A stretch of DNA of 64,000 nucleotides from Ceratothoa steindachneri (GCA_963969495.1 OZ018321.1:126102298-126166297), one strand, 5' to 3'; shown: positions 33,636 to 45,537, counted from the first letter of the stretch. Made by a program: numbers and translations. The notes: a model not told the origin generated them from the letters alone.

Positions 33636-35111
33636 ATGGACGACCCCAGGGGTAAGAAAAGGATTCCGCCTTGGGTCCTAGAGCGCCACTCCAAGCCGAC
33701 GAGGGAGACTGTCTTCCAGACTATCTTCTCTGACATCGGAGTTGCACTATCTTGATTGGTGGACCAGTCCTACGGATACTTGGCTATATGTGACAGCAAC
33801 CTCGATTTCGACAAGCTACTAGGTGTAGGCTCCCGCACAAAGCTGCAAGATATCGGCTTGTCACCTAAGGTCCCGTGGCAAGTATCAGCACAGAGGTCAA
33901 TCATCTGCCGTTGCCTTGATCCTTGAGTCTGGACGTATAGTGCAAAGTACATAAAGGCCGAAATAGAAGATAAACAAATCTGGGCCAAAGTCGATGAAAT
34001 ATATAAATTTAAAAACTGTGAGGGTGGTGAGGACTGCCACCTCTTCGGGGTGACCTTCCAAACGACGGAGATGGCCACCAAAGCATCAGAGGCAGGACTA
34101 ATTATGTTCTGCACCAGGATCTCATCGTCGTGCATTGAGAGAGAGACTTTTGTTTCGGTACAGGTCTGCTTCTCGTACTACACTCTATAGCAACACACGA
34201 CAAAAGAATGTACATTCCAGGACAAAGTGTGTTCAGAGTGCGCCGGAGCCGGGGACACCTGGAAAGAATGTACCAACGGGTTAACGAAGAAGTGCTTTAA
34301 TTTCAGAGGCCCTCACCTCACGCTATCTATGTCATGCCCCATGAAAAAGACCCTGGTTAATGAAAAAAATAAGAAACTGAACGAAGAGAAGGCCCGTAAG
34401 GCAAACACCACATACGCCCAGGCAACGCAAAACCAGGACAAAGGCAAAACCCTGTTACAGCTAGACCCATCAATGAATCTAGATCTTGTTATGTGCGTGA
34501 TTCACCCCCATTTCGTTAACATTGTGAAACATGGAAGCTATGCCACAGAACTCAACAAAATGTTGACCCAAAACGGGATGAAACCTATGTGGTTCCCCAA
34601 CAACCCCCCCTTGACTGAACTTTAACAAACCCAGACTGGAAGCAAACCTAGAACCACTTCAAGAAGTCGATCAAAGTCCAGAGACCCCCGACTGAATAAG
34701 CAGGTAGAAATTGCAACACCCAAGATAATGGAAACCGATATGCCGGCCCAAAAGACGAACGCCCAGCAAGGAACGAGTCTTCGAAGCAAGCCCGCCAAAG
34801 AGGATAGGAAGACGCCACCCACGTGAAAGACTACAGATGTAAACATGAGAATTTATCCCTTACCATCGCTACCACTCCCAAGACTGGCAAAGGTCAAAGA
34901 TATAATCAAGGGAGTACTAAAAGAGAGGTTCAAATATGACTACGACAGTGAAGACACCGAGGAGGAAATGCCATCGGCTCTTAAAGGAGGTAGCATTGAA
35001 GTCTGCGCTGAGTCGTGTTTCAACTTGTCTCACGATCAGTTCAAAAAGAAAATGTCAGGGAGAGTGAGGTTGCCAGCTCGCGAAGCGAAAGCAAAGGTCC
35101 AAAACACCTAG
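33636..35111 (+). pseudogene. Gag of Jockey-like copy J
   Basis: Starts MDDPRGKKRIPPWVLERH at 33636. GVTFQTTEMATKASEAGLIM (about 34050) precedes the knuckles, which are damaged: a first knuckle with a stop in it, CSECAGAGDTWKEC (histidine changed to D), and CFNFRGPHLTLSMSC (second cysteine changed to F). Next come a charged helix, NLDLVMCVIHPHFVNIVKHG (about 34480), MKPMWFPNNPPLTEL at 34580-34624, and after stops an open C-terminal domain at 34845-35111. Full domain order is kept, so this is the reference Gag for the subfamily, but it is not functional. Confidence 0.82.
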
Positions 35112-35136
35112 GACGAATAATATAGCTCAAAGTACT

Positions 35137-37490
35137 ATGTTCATTAGCAGAATTCAAATCTTTTCGCTAAACGTCAATGGCTGGGAAACTAAAAAATTCG
35201 CATACAACAACATCATACGCGAATTAGACCCGGACATAGTTTTAATCTCGGAACATGGCCTCAGTACAGATGCGAACACCCTGAGAATCTATAACTATAA
35301 TGTTATTATGGCCAACCACTCTAACGAAAGATATAATTGTGTCGCAATAGCGATACGAAATGGCATCAAGTATCAAGTACAGAGAAATAGTAGATCTAAA
35401 AGAATCATATCTGGCCATTAACATCAAAACGACCATTGACGACCTTGTCATAGCTGTGGTCTACCACCCTCCAAGACGGCCATATCTCCCCATCCCCATC
35501 TTCATTAGACTTTTCAGGAAAAACACCTTGACCATCCTGATCGGAGACCTCAATGCCCGATGCATAGAAGCGGGTTATACAATCGGATTTAACGGATCAG
35601 GAACCTCCCTGAGACTGCTTGTTTACCGAGATCTGGTGCGTAGAGTCGGTCCAGAATTTCCGACGTACCTGACAAGAAGATCCTCGACGACCCCTGATAT
35701 CGTCCTTGTAAACTCCAACTTTGCACTGAATCAAGCGACAGTTCCTGGCCCATACAACCCATCGGGCCATATAAGTATGGTTACTACTGTCTCAACCTCT
35801 CCTATACAGGTGGAGATTCTATCCCGGAGGTGCATGCCCAAAGCAAATTAAGAAGAATACAGAGGACTATTACAGGACTACCGTCTGGACCATCTGGACG
35901 GGTCGACACTGGAAGAACTCGACAGTCATCTAGATGATATCATGACGAGGCTAAAGGAGGCAGACAGGATAGCCATCCCTAGAGTCGAATACAAGACTCT
36001 CCCAGCGCTACGATGGGCTGAAAATATAATAGAAAAGAAGAGCAGGCTGGACGAGCTGGTCATGGAAATAAGTTGACTTGGGTATACGGTAGACCGCTTC
36101 CAGGAGCTCCAGAACCTCCGTCTGGAGTTGAAGCTACTTATAGCCAAAAAGTCAAAAGCAATCTGGGAGGGAATGATAGAAGGGATAGACGCAGAAGGTG
36201 ATCCTAAGAAGTTTTGGAGCCAAATTAAGATGCTAAGCGGCACACTACCCGCCAAGGCTAACATTAACATCAGAGTGGACGGGAAGAAAAATTCAGATGA
36301 CCAGGAAATCGAACGTCATTTCAGGGATCATTTGGAAAGAAAATTTACAATCACAGATGAGGAGAACCGGGAATTCGATGTAAAAAAACGAGGAGTAGAT
36401 CCTGGCGGACCTAGAGGCTCAAGGGCCAGTCTTGACTTCCTTCCATTTCGTCGATACTACCAGGCAAATAGAGGAGGAGTGTAGACCATTTACCCAATAC
36501 GATTTTGAGGCTGCTCTCAAAAGCTTCATACAAAAGGACCCAGGCATTTCGGGCATTACCAAGGCTCACTTGATCAATGCTCCCGAAAACATCAGAATGG
36601 CGACTTAACCGCCTGTTCAGTGCCTGTCTTAAGACTGGTTATTTTCCCGATCGACTCAAAAGGGCTTGGATGATCTTCCTTTTAAAGCCGGGATAACTAA
36701 AAGGGGAAGTGATAAGTTACAGGCCCATATCGCTCCTGGAGTTCATTAGGAAAGCTCCTTGAGAAACTAGTAAATGATAGGATAAGGGACTTTCTAGAAG
36801 AAAATGATAGTTACAACGAGCAACAGCATGGATTCCGTAAACACCTGGGAACTGAAACAGCCCTCTTCCTGTTGACAGAGAACATTGGCGTTGCAAAGGT
36901 TGAAAACAAAAGGGTAGATTTGGTACTAAATGATGTATCATCTGCCTTTGATAAGGTATGGATCACCGGACTAAAAAAGAAACTCTGCGACCTGCACATG
37001 GGCACAAACATCACAAGACTTCTTTGTGACTACCTTGAGGACCACGAGGCGACCATAAAGATTAATAACATCGAAGGACAGCCATTCCCCATGGGGACCG
37101 GGGTACCTCAATGAGGTTGTCTAAGTCCGACCCTGTATACAATCTACACAAACGATCTTTCCCTTCCAACCCAGTATTACGCAAAATGAATCCAGCTAGC
37201 AGACGATATCTCGCAATTAATCACCAGCGATTATCTCAACCCCACCGACATCGCGAATATACCGCAGGGGAAATAAACAACCTCAATGCCTACGAGGCTC
37301 GCAATAAGATTCGCACTAATGTGGCAAAATTTAAAGTCCTTCCCATCGGACGTAAAAAAACGGCAGACATCCTAGTGCGAGACGAATTTTACCTGTACAC
37401 TCGCAAAGCCCGAGTCCTTGGATTAAAAATAACGTCATCAGGATACGTCGCACGGGCCAAACAACGATTACGCCAACTATACAGATTTAA
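35137..37490 (+). pseudogene. Jockey-like ORF2, copy J, part before piggyBac
   Basis: Endonuclease begins FSLNVNGWETKKF (about 35160), then IVLISEHGLSTD, VVYHPPRRPYLP, GDLNARCIEAGY (about 35540) and SGHISMVTTV. Linker 35890-36480. RT: WRLNRLF and GYFPDRLKRAWMIF near 36640, EQQHGFRKHLGTETA (about 36820), DVSSAFDKVW (about 36930), TGVPQ followed by TGA (about 37100), IQLADDISQLI near 37185. The thumb ends at RQLYRF, where the TTAA target of piggyBac lies. The ORF resumes at 40072 with no change of frame. About eight stops or frameshifts. Confidence 0.88.
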
Positions 37491-38041
37491 CCCTTGCAAG
37501 GGAAGTGGTTCAAATAATGTACCACCTGTTTGGCTACGTTTGATGCGTGGTGGTACAAAAAGGGTACCACTTTAAAAAAAAGCATTTTTCGAATTGAGCA
37601 GCAGCTCAGAATCTTTACCACCTTCATAAATACACTCTGAAGCTTCTGGATGTATTCGGCTACAAATTTGGATGCCAAAATTATTTTCCATCATTGTGGC
37701 TGAACCGTCGAAGGAGAATGTTGTGTCATCGTCTCTCCCTAATTGAAATTAGCAGAAATTTCAGTTTTTTGTAACGTAAATATAATTCTTTTGATATATT
37801 CTTGTTTTCTAGATAGGATTAAAGTATTTATGTTGATATTTTCAAATAAATCATACACATGCTCAAGTAATTTGAAAAAAGAAGGTGGTACGTAATCTGA
37901 ACCACCGCACAAATTTATTATAGATGTTTATATTGGCCTACGCATTTCCAACCTATTTTCGCCGGATATATAGATATATGTTTCCCCACATAAATAGGCT
38001 TTCACATGTGCTTCATATATTAATTTTTGAAATAATTAGGG

Positions 38042-38043
<2 letters not shown>

Positions 38044-38080
<37 letters not shown>
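38044..38080. repeat. (TA)n microsatellite inside piggyBac
   Basis: About 18 TA units just before the transposase start codon. Confidence 0.92.
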
Positions 38081-38082
<2 letters not shown>

Positions 38083-38097
38083 TTTTCATTCTTCAGG

Positions 38098-39810
38098 ATG
38101 GCTAGCCAAAAGGGAAAATTTCAGAAAAAGAGTTACAAGATATGGCATGGGACGATATTCCTTTGGAAACATCAGTTGACACTTCAGATGTTGATGAAGA
38201 GCTTGAAGATAGTGAAGAAAATATAGTATCCCCTATTGAAGAATATTTACAATCGTCGTCGTCAGATAGTGATTTAGACGATGTACCATTATCTACAATT
38301 TGTCTTCTGCTCAAGCGATTGGACCGAAATGAAGAAAAAATTATTGAGTGGAAGGAGGAACAAATTTTCAAAGTCATTTGGGGTAACTGATGCTCTAAGA
38401 CAACTAGATGAAACTACTCCTTGCAAAATATTTCTTGAACTTTTTTCAAATCAAATTATTGACCATATTGTTTTTCACACAAATCTATATGCTCATCAAG
38501 AAATTTGTCTCAGTTAGCAATGATGAAATTAAATGTTTTCTTGCGATTAATTTGTTTATGGAAATTAAAAAATTCCCCAAATACAGGGATCACTGGAGTA
38601 GTGATTCAAAGTTGAATGATTCCTTCATTTCCTATTTGATGTCTGTAAAAAGATTTGATTGGATCTTAGGCAATTTTCATTTAAATGATAATGCCTCAAA
38701 GAGATTCCACAGACTTCGACAAGCTTTATAAAGTGAGGCCTTTACTTCAAATGCTTAATGGAAATTTCCAGAAAAGTTTTCTGCCTAGTGAAATAATTGC
38801 TGTTGATTAGTCAATGGTCAGATTCAAAGGTCACGGTACCCTAAAGCAATATAATCCTATGAAACCAATTATAAAAGGTTATAAATTATGGGTTCTAGCT
38901 GAGAAGTCAGGTTATTTTTTGATGGGGAAATATACACTGGTAGGGTGCATGGAAATGTTACTAAAGATTTAGGAAGTAGTGTTGTGCGGAAGCTTACGCA
39001 ACCACTTCAAGGGGAAAATCATAAAGTTTTTTTTGCAATTATTTCACTAGTTACGATTTAGTTGAAGAGCTGAAAGAGCATTCTCTGCATTCATGTGGTA
39101 CAGTAAACCAGAATAGGAAAAAGTTTCCATCTAATTTCAAAAGAACACAAAAGTATGAAGCGAGAAGAATATGACTGGTATGTAAGTGAAGATGGAAAGA
39201 TACACGTATGGTGCGTGTTACATCTAGCTATCATTGCCCAACTGCTATAGTACAAGTTTCAAGAAAAGAAAGAGATAGAAGTACTAGTCAAATCAATTGT
39301 CCTGAAACTAGTAAAGATTATAACGAACATATGAATTGTGTAGATATATTTGAGGAGCTGAAGGCGTTATATGAAATAAATCGAAAAAGCCATAAATGTT
39401 GGCACAAAATATTTGTCTATTTCCTCGATGCAGCCATTGTAAATGCTTTTATAATTTCTAAGGATATATTACCTGAAAAGATGAATATGAAAAACTTTCG
39501 TTCGGAAATTGTTGACGGAATTGTTTCAGCAACTTATGTCACAAAGCTAAGAGAGAAAGCCTCATCCTTTAGAATGAATAAGCATATGCCTCAGGTGCCA
39601 CTTGAAACCAGGAAGCAACAACAACTCATCAACCAAGAAGAAGTTGTGGCTTATGCAGCACAAAAGCAAAACCATCTAGAACAGAGTGGGAATGCTCGAT
39701 TTGTAAGGTGGCCCTCTGCCTTGGAAAAAATAAAACTTGCATTCAAGATTTTCATAAATAAACATACCACTCATGAATTTTACAAAAAAAAATTGTCAAA
39801 AAGGAATTAA
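38098..39810 (+). pseudogene. piggyBac transposase, decayed
   Basis: Begins MASQKGKFQKK at 38098. A frameshift leads to an acidic N-terminal region (DTSDVDEELEDSEENI), typical of piggyBac proteins. LFSNQIIDHIVFHTNLYA (about 38445), INLFMEIKKFPKYRDHW (about 38548), RFDWILGNFHLND (about 38650). The first catalytic aspartate is in AVD at about 38802, followed by a stop where relatives have QS, then MVRFKGHGTLKQYNPMKPI. The second, expected before NYFTS near 39040, is not an aspartate. The third is in NCVDIFEELKALYE (about 39338). The last 200 codons (39208-39807) are open. No cysteine-rich tail is seen. Not functional. Confidence 0.88.
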
Positions 39811-40071
39811 ATTATAGAAGTTAAAAGGATATTAAAAACAAAATTCTTAATTTTTGTTTGTTTTGGAGGGGGGAAATTTTACTAGGCAAATTTGGGCGGT
39901 GGTACACTATGAGTACCCACTTAATAATTAGTTAATTAGTTATAATTTTTAAAAAGTTATAGTGAAATATGATTTTGATGAAGATTTATTGTCAATATCA
40001 AACAAAATATTTTATTTTATTGCAACAAATAAACCTTGCCCTTTATCCTAATAATTTTGCCCCTCAAAGCG

Positions 40072-40448
40072 TTAAAAGACTCTCCCTCCGAAACAAAATG
40101 AAATTGTACCTGGCCCTGGTGAGGCCAATCCTGCTATATCCTGCCATCCCAATGCACCTAGAGTGTAATACCCGGTTGAGGAAGGTGCAGGCGGTACAAA
40201 ACTAGGCTCTCCACTTCATCATTAGTGTATCCAAAATGTACTTCATACCTCCAACCAGACTTCACTCCCTCGCGGAAGTAGAGCCTCTTAATGTAATCCT
40301 TTATAATAGGGCGAAGTCAATTTGAAGGAAAATCCAAGAGAGATCAAACCAAGTGATATGGCAACCCGATATTGACAACCAAATACGACATTACAAACGA
40401 GGATTCAAGAGCAGCCGCCTGCGTACGCAGCAGGATCTATTTATATAG
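40072..40448 (+). pseudogene. Jockey-like ORF2, copy J, part after piggyBac
   Basis: Continues KRLSLRNKMKLYLALVRPIL, then PAIPMHLECNTRLRKVQAVQ, a stop, and the C-terminal domain (LHFIISVSKM, LHSLAEVEPLNVILYNRAKS) to TAG at 40446-40448. Confidence 0.88.
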
Positions 40449-40860
40449 ATAAAGAATACCTGGAAAAAACAAAAATTCACAAATAGGACTATGTGAACCA
40501 TTGTTCATACATGTTTTATAAAAAAAAAGATCCGTAGTGGACATATAACCAAAGGAAAGTAACATTAAATCAACAAATTATAAATAAAATCAATAAAAAA
40601 GATCCGAAGTGGACAAAAACAAAAACAAATTAACATGTAAAATGTACTCAAAATACGAGTAAACTCTAAGCCCCAAGCACCAAGCCAAACAAAAACAAAG
40701 GCTTGAATGCTTTACTTTTCACGTAAAAAAATGCTAAAAAATGAAGAAGACGACGAGAAGACAATGCCAGATAAGCTGTCCCACTTCCTCTTCTACTATT
40801 ACACTTTTTCTCACTATGACCTCTCCTACTATCTTACACCCATTTTTCCGATCTTTTATT
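40449..40860 (+). other. 3' UTR of copy J
   Basis: A-rich. GATCCGTAGTGGACA at 40529 and GATCCGAAGTGGACA at 40601, then GGCTTGAATGC at 40700, in the same order as in copy E. A pyrimidine-rich end lies near 40855. Confidence 0.7.
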
Positions 40861-40865
40861 ATCCT

Positions 40866-42205
40866 TGAATCCTTTCTGTTATATGATTGGCCCTGTGGGC
40901 CTGAGTGATCATATCCCAATTATCACCACCATTTCGCTTGCACCAATGCTCAAGCCCATCGCACTTAGGAAAAGTTACGCGAAAGCTAACTGGGAGCAGT
41001 ACAGAGAAATGCTCAGCACCTACCAGCCAGCTGACCTGGATGACGCTAATCTTGAGGAAATTGATGAGGAGATCGACAAGATAACTAATCTCCTCATTCA
41101 AGCTGACAAAAGATGCGTCCCCAGAGTCTCATACAAAATGCTCCCGCAACCTAGGTGGACGGACAAAATGAGGGATATCGCCAGGGAACACAGGGAGATT
41201 TATGAGGAAGTCGGCAGGACAGGCCCGAACCGGGAAAGTGCAGCACGAATGAGACAGCTGAGTGAGAAACCACCTCAAGAAACAGGAAAAAATCAGGGAC
41301 GATATCATAGGCAGACTAGACAGGGAAAGAAATCCTGTAAGTTTTTGGAACAGTGTCCGAAGACTTATGAGATTGCCTCCCAGGCCAGAGATAAAAATAA
41401 AGGAAGGCGACATCTTCATGGAAGATCCGGACACTCTCGAAAAGAGATTCAGGAGACAATGGAAGGAGGTCTTTGCAATTTCGGCTGAGGAGAACGACGA
41501 TTTCGACCAGGACTTCAAGACCTACTGCTCGACGACTTCGGAACAATGATACATAGGACCCTCTCACAACCGCAAGTATCTAGAGAAAGATAGATAGTTG
41601 ACCACGGGCGCCCAATCATGGGTGAAGAGACTAAGAACACCATTAGGTCCTTCAAACAAAGAGCACCCGGCTGGTCTGGGCTCACCAAGAACAACCTGGT
41701 GAATGCTTAACAGCAAATTATTCAGGGCATGGTGAACACCATGAATATATCCCTGAATACAGGCTAGTATGATCTTTATCCCGATTGGAATAAGCCCCCA
41801 GACCAGGTAGCCAACTATCGCCCAATCTCTCTCATAGAATTTTCCGGCCAGATCTTTGAGGAAGATTATAGCCAACAGGCTACAAAATCAGCTAGATGAG
41901 TTAGGAGCGCACAACCCACAACAACATGGGTTCAGACCAAAAAGGCGCAGGGAAACGACCCCACGCTTCTAACTGAAAAGATCGCGCACTGCCAAGAAAA
42001 GGGTCAATATGTTGACGTCGTGATGAGGGACGTGCAAAAGGCCTTCGACAAGGTTTTGCTGAGTGTACTACAGTACAAGGTCCTAGGTCTCTAGCTAAAT
42101 CCGTTCCTGGAAAAGATCCTTTGTGATTCCATCATGGACAGAAGGGCACGTATCATGATAGAAGAACACAAAGACCAGAATTCGAGCTCAAAGCCACAGA
42201 AGAAC
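40866..42205 (+). pseudogene. Jockey-like ORF2 fragment, copy K
   Basis: 5'-truncated in the last part of the endonuclease (GLSDHIPIITTISLAPM at about 40895). Linker: DLDDANLEEIDEEIDKITNL and PQPRWTDKMRDIAREH, then a shifted frame 41262-41549 (RLDRERNPVSFWNSVRRLMR). RT: RAPGWSGLTKNNL (about 41660), ANYRPISLIEFSGQIFEE, QHGFRPKRRRETTP (about 41925), VMRDVQKAFDKVL (about 42020). It stops within RT at about 42205 before the catalytic box and is joined to a gag fragment. Confidence 0.82.
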
Positions 42206-43150
42206 TAACAAGGATTGGATTGGAGGCTAAAGTACCCCCCCCCAAAATAAAGGGCCAAAAAACCGTAAACTGCCGTCAAATTGATCCCTTGATAGGAGAC
42301 CATAACGCGGACGGGATTAAGGAAAGGATAGAAAGAGCACAATCATGAACAAAGGTAAAACAAATAATTAAATTCACCAACCATGCAAACATTACAGAAT
42401 TCTTCCACGTTTTTAAAATAATATTCCGTGAAACAAATATGGCTGTGAAGACGAGGAAATCGGGTATTCTCGCATTTAATCTAAAAATCACGACAGAATA
42501 AATCAAAACAGACGAATTCATCAATATACTAACTTGCTTTAACTGCTACGCGCTAGAGAAACACAATACAAGGGACTGCCCGGTAAGAGACATAAAATGG
42601 TGCTCTGAGTGCAGTGATAAAAACCATGCGTGGTGGGAATGCAGTTCACAGTCGAAAAAATGTTTAAACTGTAATGAAAACCATGGTACCCTGGCAATAG
42701 CAGACCCGATGAAGAGAGAGCATATCGAGAATAAGAAAAGAGAGAGGGCTAGAGTAGAAGAAGAAAGGCAGAATCTTACATTCGCTAAAGTAGCTTAAGC
42801 CAAAGCCGAAAAGATCCAACCGGTTAAAAATGTCTTTGAAGTCAAGCAAGGGGAGTCCTTGAATATATTAGCTTGCATTCTACACGCACTTGTGTTGAAC
42901 GTAGCAAACCCGGGCTCTTATTCAAGGGAATTAAATCTAATGCTAAAGAAAAATGGTTTAGACGAGATGTGGTTGCCCGAAACCCCACCATCGGTGGACA
43001 TACTGAGCATCCAAAACAACCTAACAAATATGGACAAAACCCAAGAACAGCAAAAGGTCCCTAGCCAAGAGAGAACCACAGAGACCAATAGGGCAACGAA
43101 TAGAGACCCGAGACTAAGGAACATACGCAAAAAGGACAAGAAGAAGAGAT
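42206..43150 (+). pseudogene. Gag fragment, copy L
   Basis: Starts inside Gag at LTRIGLEAKV and continues KQIIKFTNHANITEFFHVFK (about 42355), IIFRETNMAVKTRKSGILAF, then knuckles CFNCYALEKHNTRDC (about 42537), CSECSDKNHAWWEC and CLNCNENHGTLAIAD (last cysteine lost). A charged helix follows, then LNILACILHALVLNVANPGS (about 42860), MWLPETPPSVDILS and a basic end with a stop at 43150. Long open stretches and intact first knuckles make this one of the better Gag copies. A mariner fragment begins eight bases later. Confidence 0.84.
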
Positions 43151-43157
43151 AGAGATA

Positions 43158-43459
43158 GAACTCCCTATTCCAGCGAGCAATGGTTGCATAGGAAGGGGCC
43201 GTTTCGGTGTACACTGCAACCATCCGTTCGTGGATCTCTTTTGCATTCTTGCCTTCCTTGGTCAAAAATTTGATCACTGCGCGGTGCTCAACCTTCTCCA
43301 TTGTTGAAAATTCTGTTACTGACGATCTGCGATCAGGTACTGCTTCTTAAATAGACGAGGCAGGAGCGTGCGGCTGCAGGTCCTGACTTGTCATAACTTG
43401 TTCTCTTACCCCCACAAACAGCCATCTACCGATTCGCAAAACTTATTGACGGCCCCTAG
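43158..43459 (-). mobile_element. mariner fragment a (5' end with TIR)
   Basis: Minus strand. The terminal repeat reads CTAGGGGCCGTCAATAAG inward from 43459, next to a TA at 43460-43461. About 160 bp in, an ORF starts MEKVEHRAVIKFLTKEGKNA at 43301 and runs through the N-terminal helix-turn-helix (APSYATIARWNREF) to 43158, where it is cut off. This is the start of a Tc1/mariner transposase; the catalytic part is gone. It matches fragment c at 63673-64000. It was inserted in a TA within the inverted gag segment to its right. Confidence 0.87.
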
Positions 43460-43749
43460 TATGTCCTCCGATGGTGGGTTTTCGGGAAACCAAACTCGTC
43501 TAAACCATTGGTCTTCAACATTAGATTTAATTCCCTTGAATAAGAGCCCAGGTTTGCTACCTTCAACACATGTGCATGTAGAATGCAAGCTAATATATTC
43601 AGAGACTCCCCTTGCTTGACTTCGATGACATTTTTAACCAGTTGGATCTTTTCGGCTGTGGCTTTAGCTACTTTAGCGAATGTCATGTTCTTCCTTTCAT
43701 CTTATATTCTAGCCCTCTCTCTTTTCTTATTCTCGATATGCTCTCTCTT
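43460..43749 (-). pseudogene. Inverted Gag segment, copy M
   Basis: Minus-strand homologue of 42712-43010: MTFAKVAKATAEKIQLVKNV, LNILACILHAHVLKVANLGS, MLKTNGLDE and FPENPPSEDIL. It is interrupted at ACATA by mariner fragment a. Directly at 43750 the plus-strand RT of copy M begins, so an upstream part of an element is inverted relative to its downstream part. Confidence 0.83.
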
Positions 43750-43751
43750 CA

Positions 43752-45170
43752 CCAACGCTACTCTAGAGCAAGGGATCGAGCCGATAACCCTACAGGAAAT
43801 TCAAAAGACGCTCAAGGCTATAAAACAGAATGCACCTGAAGCATCAGGGAAAATAAAAGAAAACCTAATACGCGCACCAGTCACCTTTTTGTCACGGATA
43901 TCAGCAGTATTCAACGCCTCTCTAAGCGCAGGATACTTCCCAGATGCCCTAAAAAGAGAAAAGATTATCTTTCTACCGAAACCCGGTAATCCACCAAATA
44001 ACCCAGGAAATTTGAGGCCAATCACACTCCTAGAGACAGTGGCAAACTTAATGGAGAGAGCTATAAACGATAGACTTGTCAAGCACTTGGAAAAGAGAAC
44101 ACTGATTCCAAACCATCAGTACGGATTCATAAAGGCAGAAATACTGAGACTGCCCTAGCCATTCTGGTCGAATCACTTGCAAAAGCCAAATACGATAGAA
44201 ACTACACAGACATCGTATTCAGAGACGTCCAAAAGGCGTTTGATAAAGTATGGAGAATTGGCCTGAAATATAAAATCAAAAGGCTAGGGCTACCCTCCCC
44301 CCCAACCAAATGCTTCTGCGATTATATAACTGACAGGTCGGCGTTCATCCCAATACCATGCTTCGATGGCACGGACTTCGAATTACTACAAGGTGTACCC
44401 TAAGAGGGCTGTATAAGCCCAACACTTTACAGCATATATAAGATGGATCTACCAAGGCCCGCCTGCGATACAACAACGTACATCCAATTCGCCGACGACA
44501 TCACGATAGTGCCGAACAGCACACATCGACATGCCCTAACCATGGCCAGAATCACAGCGGCCGAAATTTCCAATATTAACGAGTTTGAACGAAAATGAAA
44601 AATTCGCACCAATCCAGAGAAGTTCTCAATTATTCCAGTAGGGAGGCGCCTGACTTCAAGAGTAGAGGTAGAATAGAAGAGATACCACTATGTAAAAGAA
44701 GGAAATGTACTTGGGCTAAAGATCAACCGGAGTGGCTCTTGTAAACACATTGCAAGTAGAATCAACTAGGCAAAAACACATCTAGTAAAACTGTTCCAAC
44801 TCAGAAACCTAAAGAGAAAAAACCTAAAGAAAATATACAACGCCATCTGCAAAGCCACGTTGCTCTACCCAGCTATTCCAATGAACCGTCTCTCGAAAAC
44901 AAGTACGATGAAGCTTCAAAATGTGCAAAATTCAGCTGTATACATAATCACCAACACAAGAAGGAGAGAATGCAAAAGAATAAGATATTTTCATAACGAG
45001 ATAGAACTCCCAACTACGAACGTGTCCTTACACTGAAAGGTGAAATTGCAGACTCAAAGAAGAAAACATACCAAAGAAATGCGCGAAAGAAGAAAACCAA
45101 GAATTGCAAAACACCGATGGATTACAGAGGAGCGAGAGCCCCATCAAGAATACAAAAGAATAATAAGGAA
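43752..45170 (+). pseudogene. Jockey-like ORF2, copy M (RT to C-terminus)
   Basis: Starts in RT fingers: GIEPITLQEIQKTLKAIKQN (about 43770), GYFPDALKREKIIFLPKPGN (about 43930), LRPITLLETVANLMERA, a frameshift, then TDIVFRDVQKAFDKVW (about 44205), LQGVP followed by TAA, and YIQFADDITIV near 44480, which is an intact catalytic box. KIRTNPEKFSIIPVGRR (about 44595) and VLGLKI follow; the C-terminal NSAVYIITNTRRRE is near 44930. The 3' tail reaches about 45310. With the inverted gag next to it, the structure looks like a 5'-inverted (twin-primed) insertion. Confidence 0.85.
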
Positions 45171-45336
45171 TAATAAAAAATAAGAATCAAAGAGATGGCT
45201 GATCACCCAGCAACTAACTCTAACTCTTACTTATTCCTCTTCACCACTTTATCCTAACTACCCTATCCTCTATACTACGACTATACACTTTTAATTCTAC
45301 CTTTTTCAAGATGCAAGACGTAATTATAGGTTACTA

Positions 45337-45394
45337 ACATATTTTCCTGAAGATGACCCACTGCGGTCGAAAGAAGTCTAGGAATAAAATATGT
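45337..45394 (+). ncRNA. Hammerhead-like ribozyme motif (best candidate)
   Basis: Stem I ACATATTTT (45337-45345) pairs perfectly with AAAATATGT (45386-45394). Core CTGAAGA 45347-45353; stem II GACC/GGTC (45355-45358, 45365-45368) with loop CACTGC; GAAA 45369-45372; GTC triplet 45376-45378. An extra T before stem II and a very short stem III depart from the textbook form. It lies just upstream of the Penelope-like ORF start, where such ribozymes are known. Confidence 0.55.
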
Positions 45395-45533
45395 CATTTG
45401 TGGCTATTTTCTCTTTCCTCGAAGTTTCTGTAAAGAGACTTGTCAAGCAAATCAAGAAATTGCAAGTCAAAATTAATAACGCTGACGCAGCTGTTGACTT
45501 TATTAACGCATGCATACAACATGGCCTCCTACC

Positions 45534-45537
<4 letters not shown>
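45391..45537 (+). mobile_element. Penelope-like 5' module
   Basis: ORF start MSFVAIFSFLEVSVKRLVKQ, then IKKLQVKINNADAA, VDFINACIQ and HGLLPKY, followed at once by the TA tract. It is about 85-90 percent identical by eye to the inverted module at 10376-10590. The rest of the ORF is missing. Confidence 0.68.

Larger units (their letters stand above)
37487..40075 (+). mobile_element. piggyBac-type DNA transposon with TTAA duplication
   Basis: TTAA at 37487-37490 and at 40072-40075 flanks a 2,581-bp element (37491-40071). The left end is CCCTTGCAAGGGA; the right end, read inward, is CGCTTTGAGGGGC, a match at 8 of 13. Subterminal TGTACCACC occurs in opposite orientation near both ends (about 37518 and 39900). 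Deleting the element plus one TTAA joins RQLYRF to KRLSLRNKM in frame, exactly as uninterrupted relatives read, which fixes both boundaries. TTAA specificity and a DDD transposase are defining traits of piggyBac. Confidence 0.93.
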
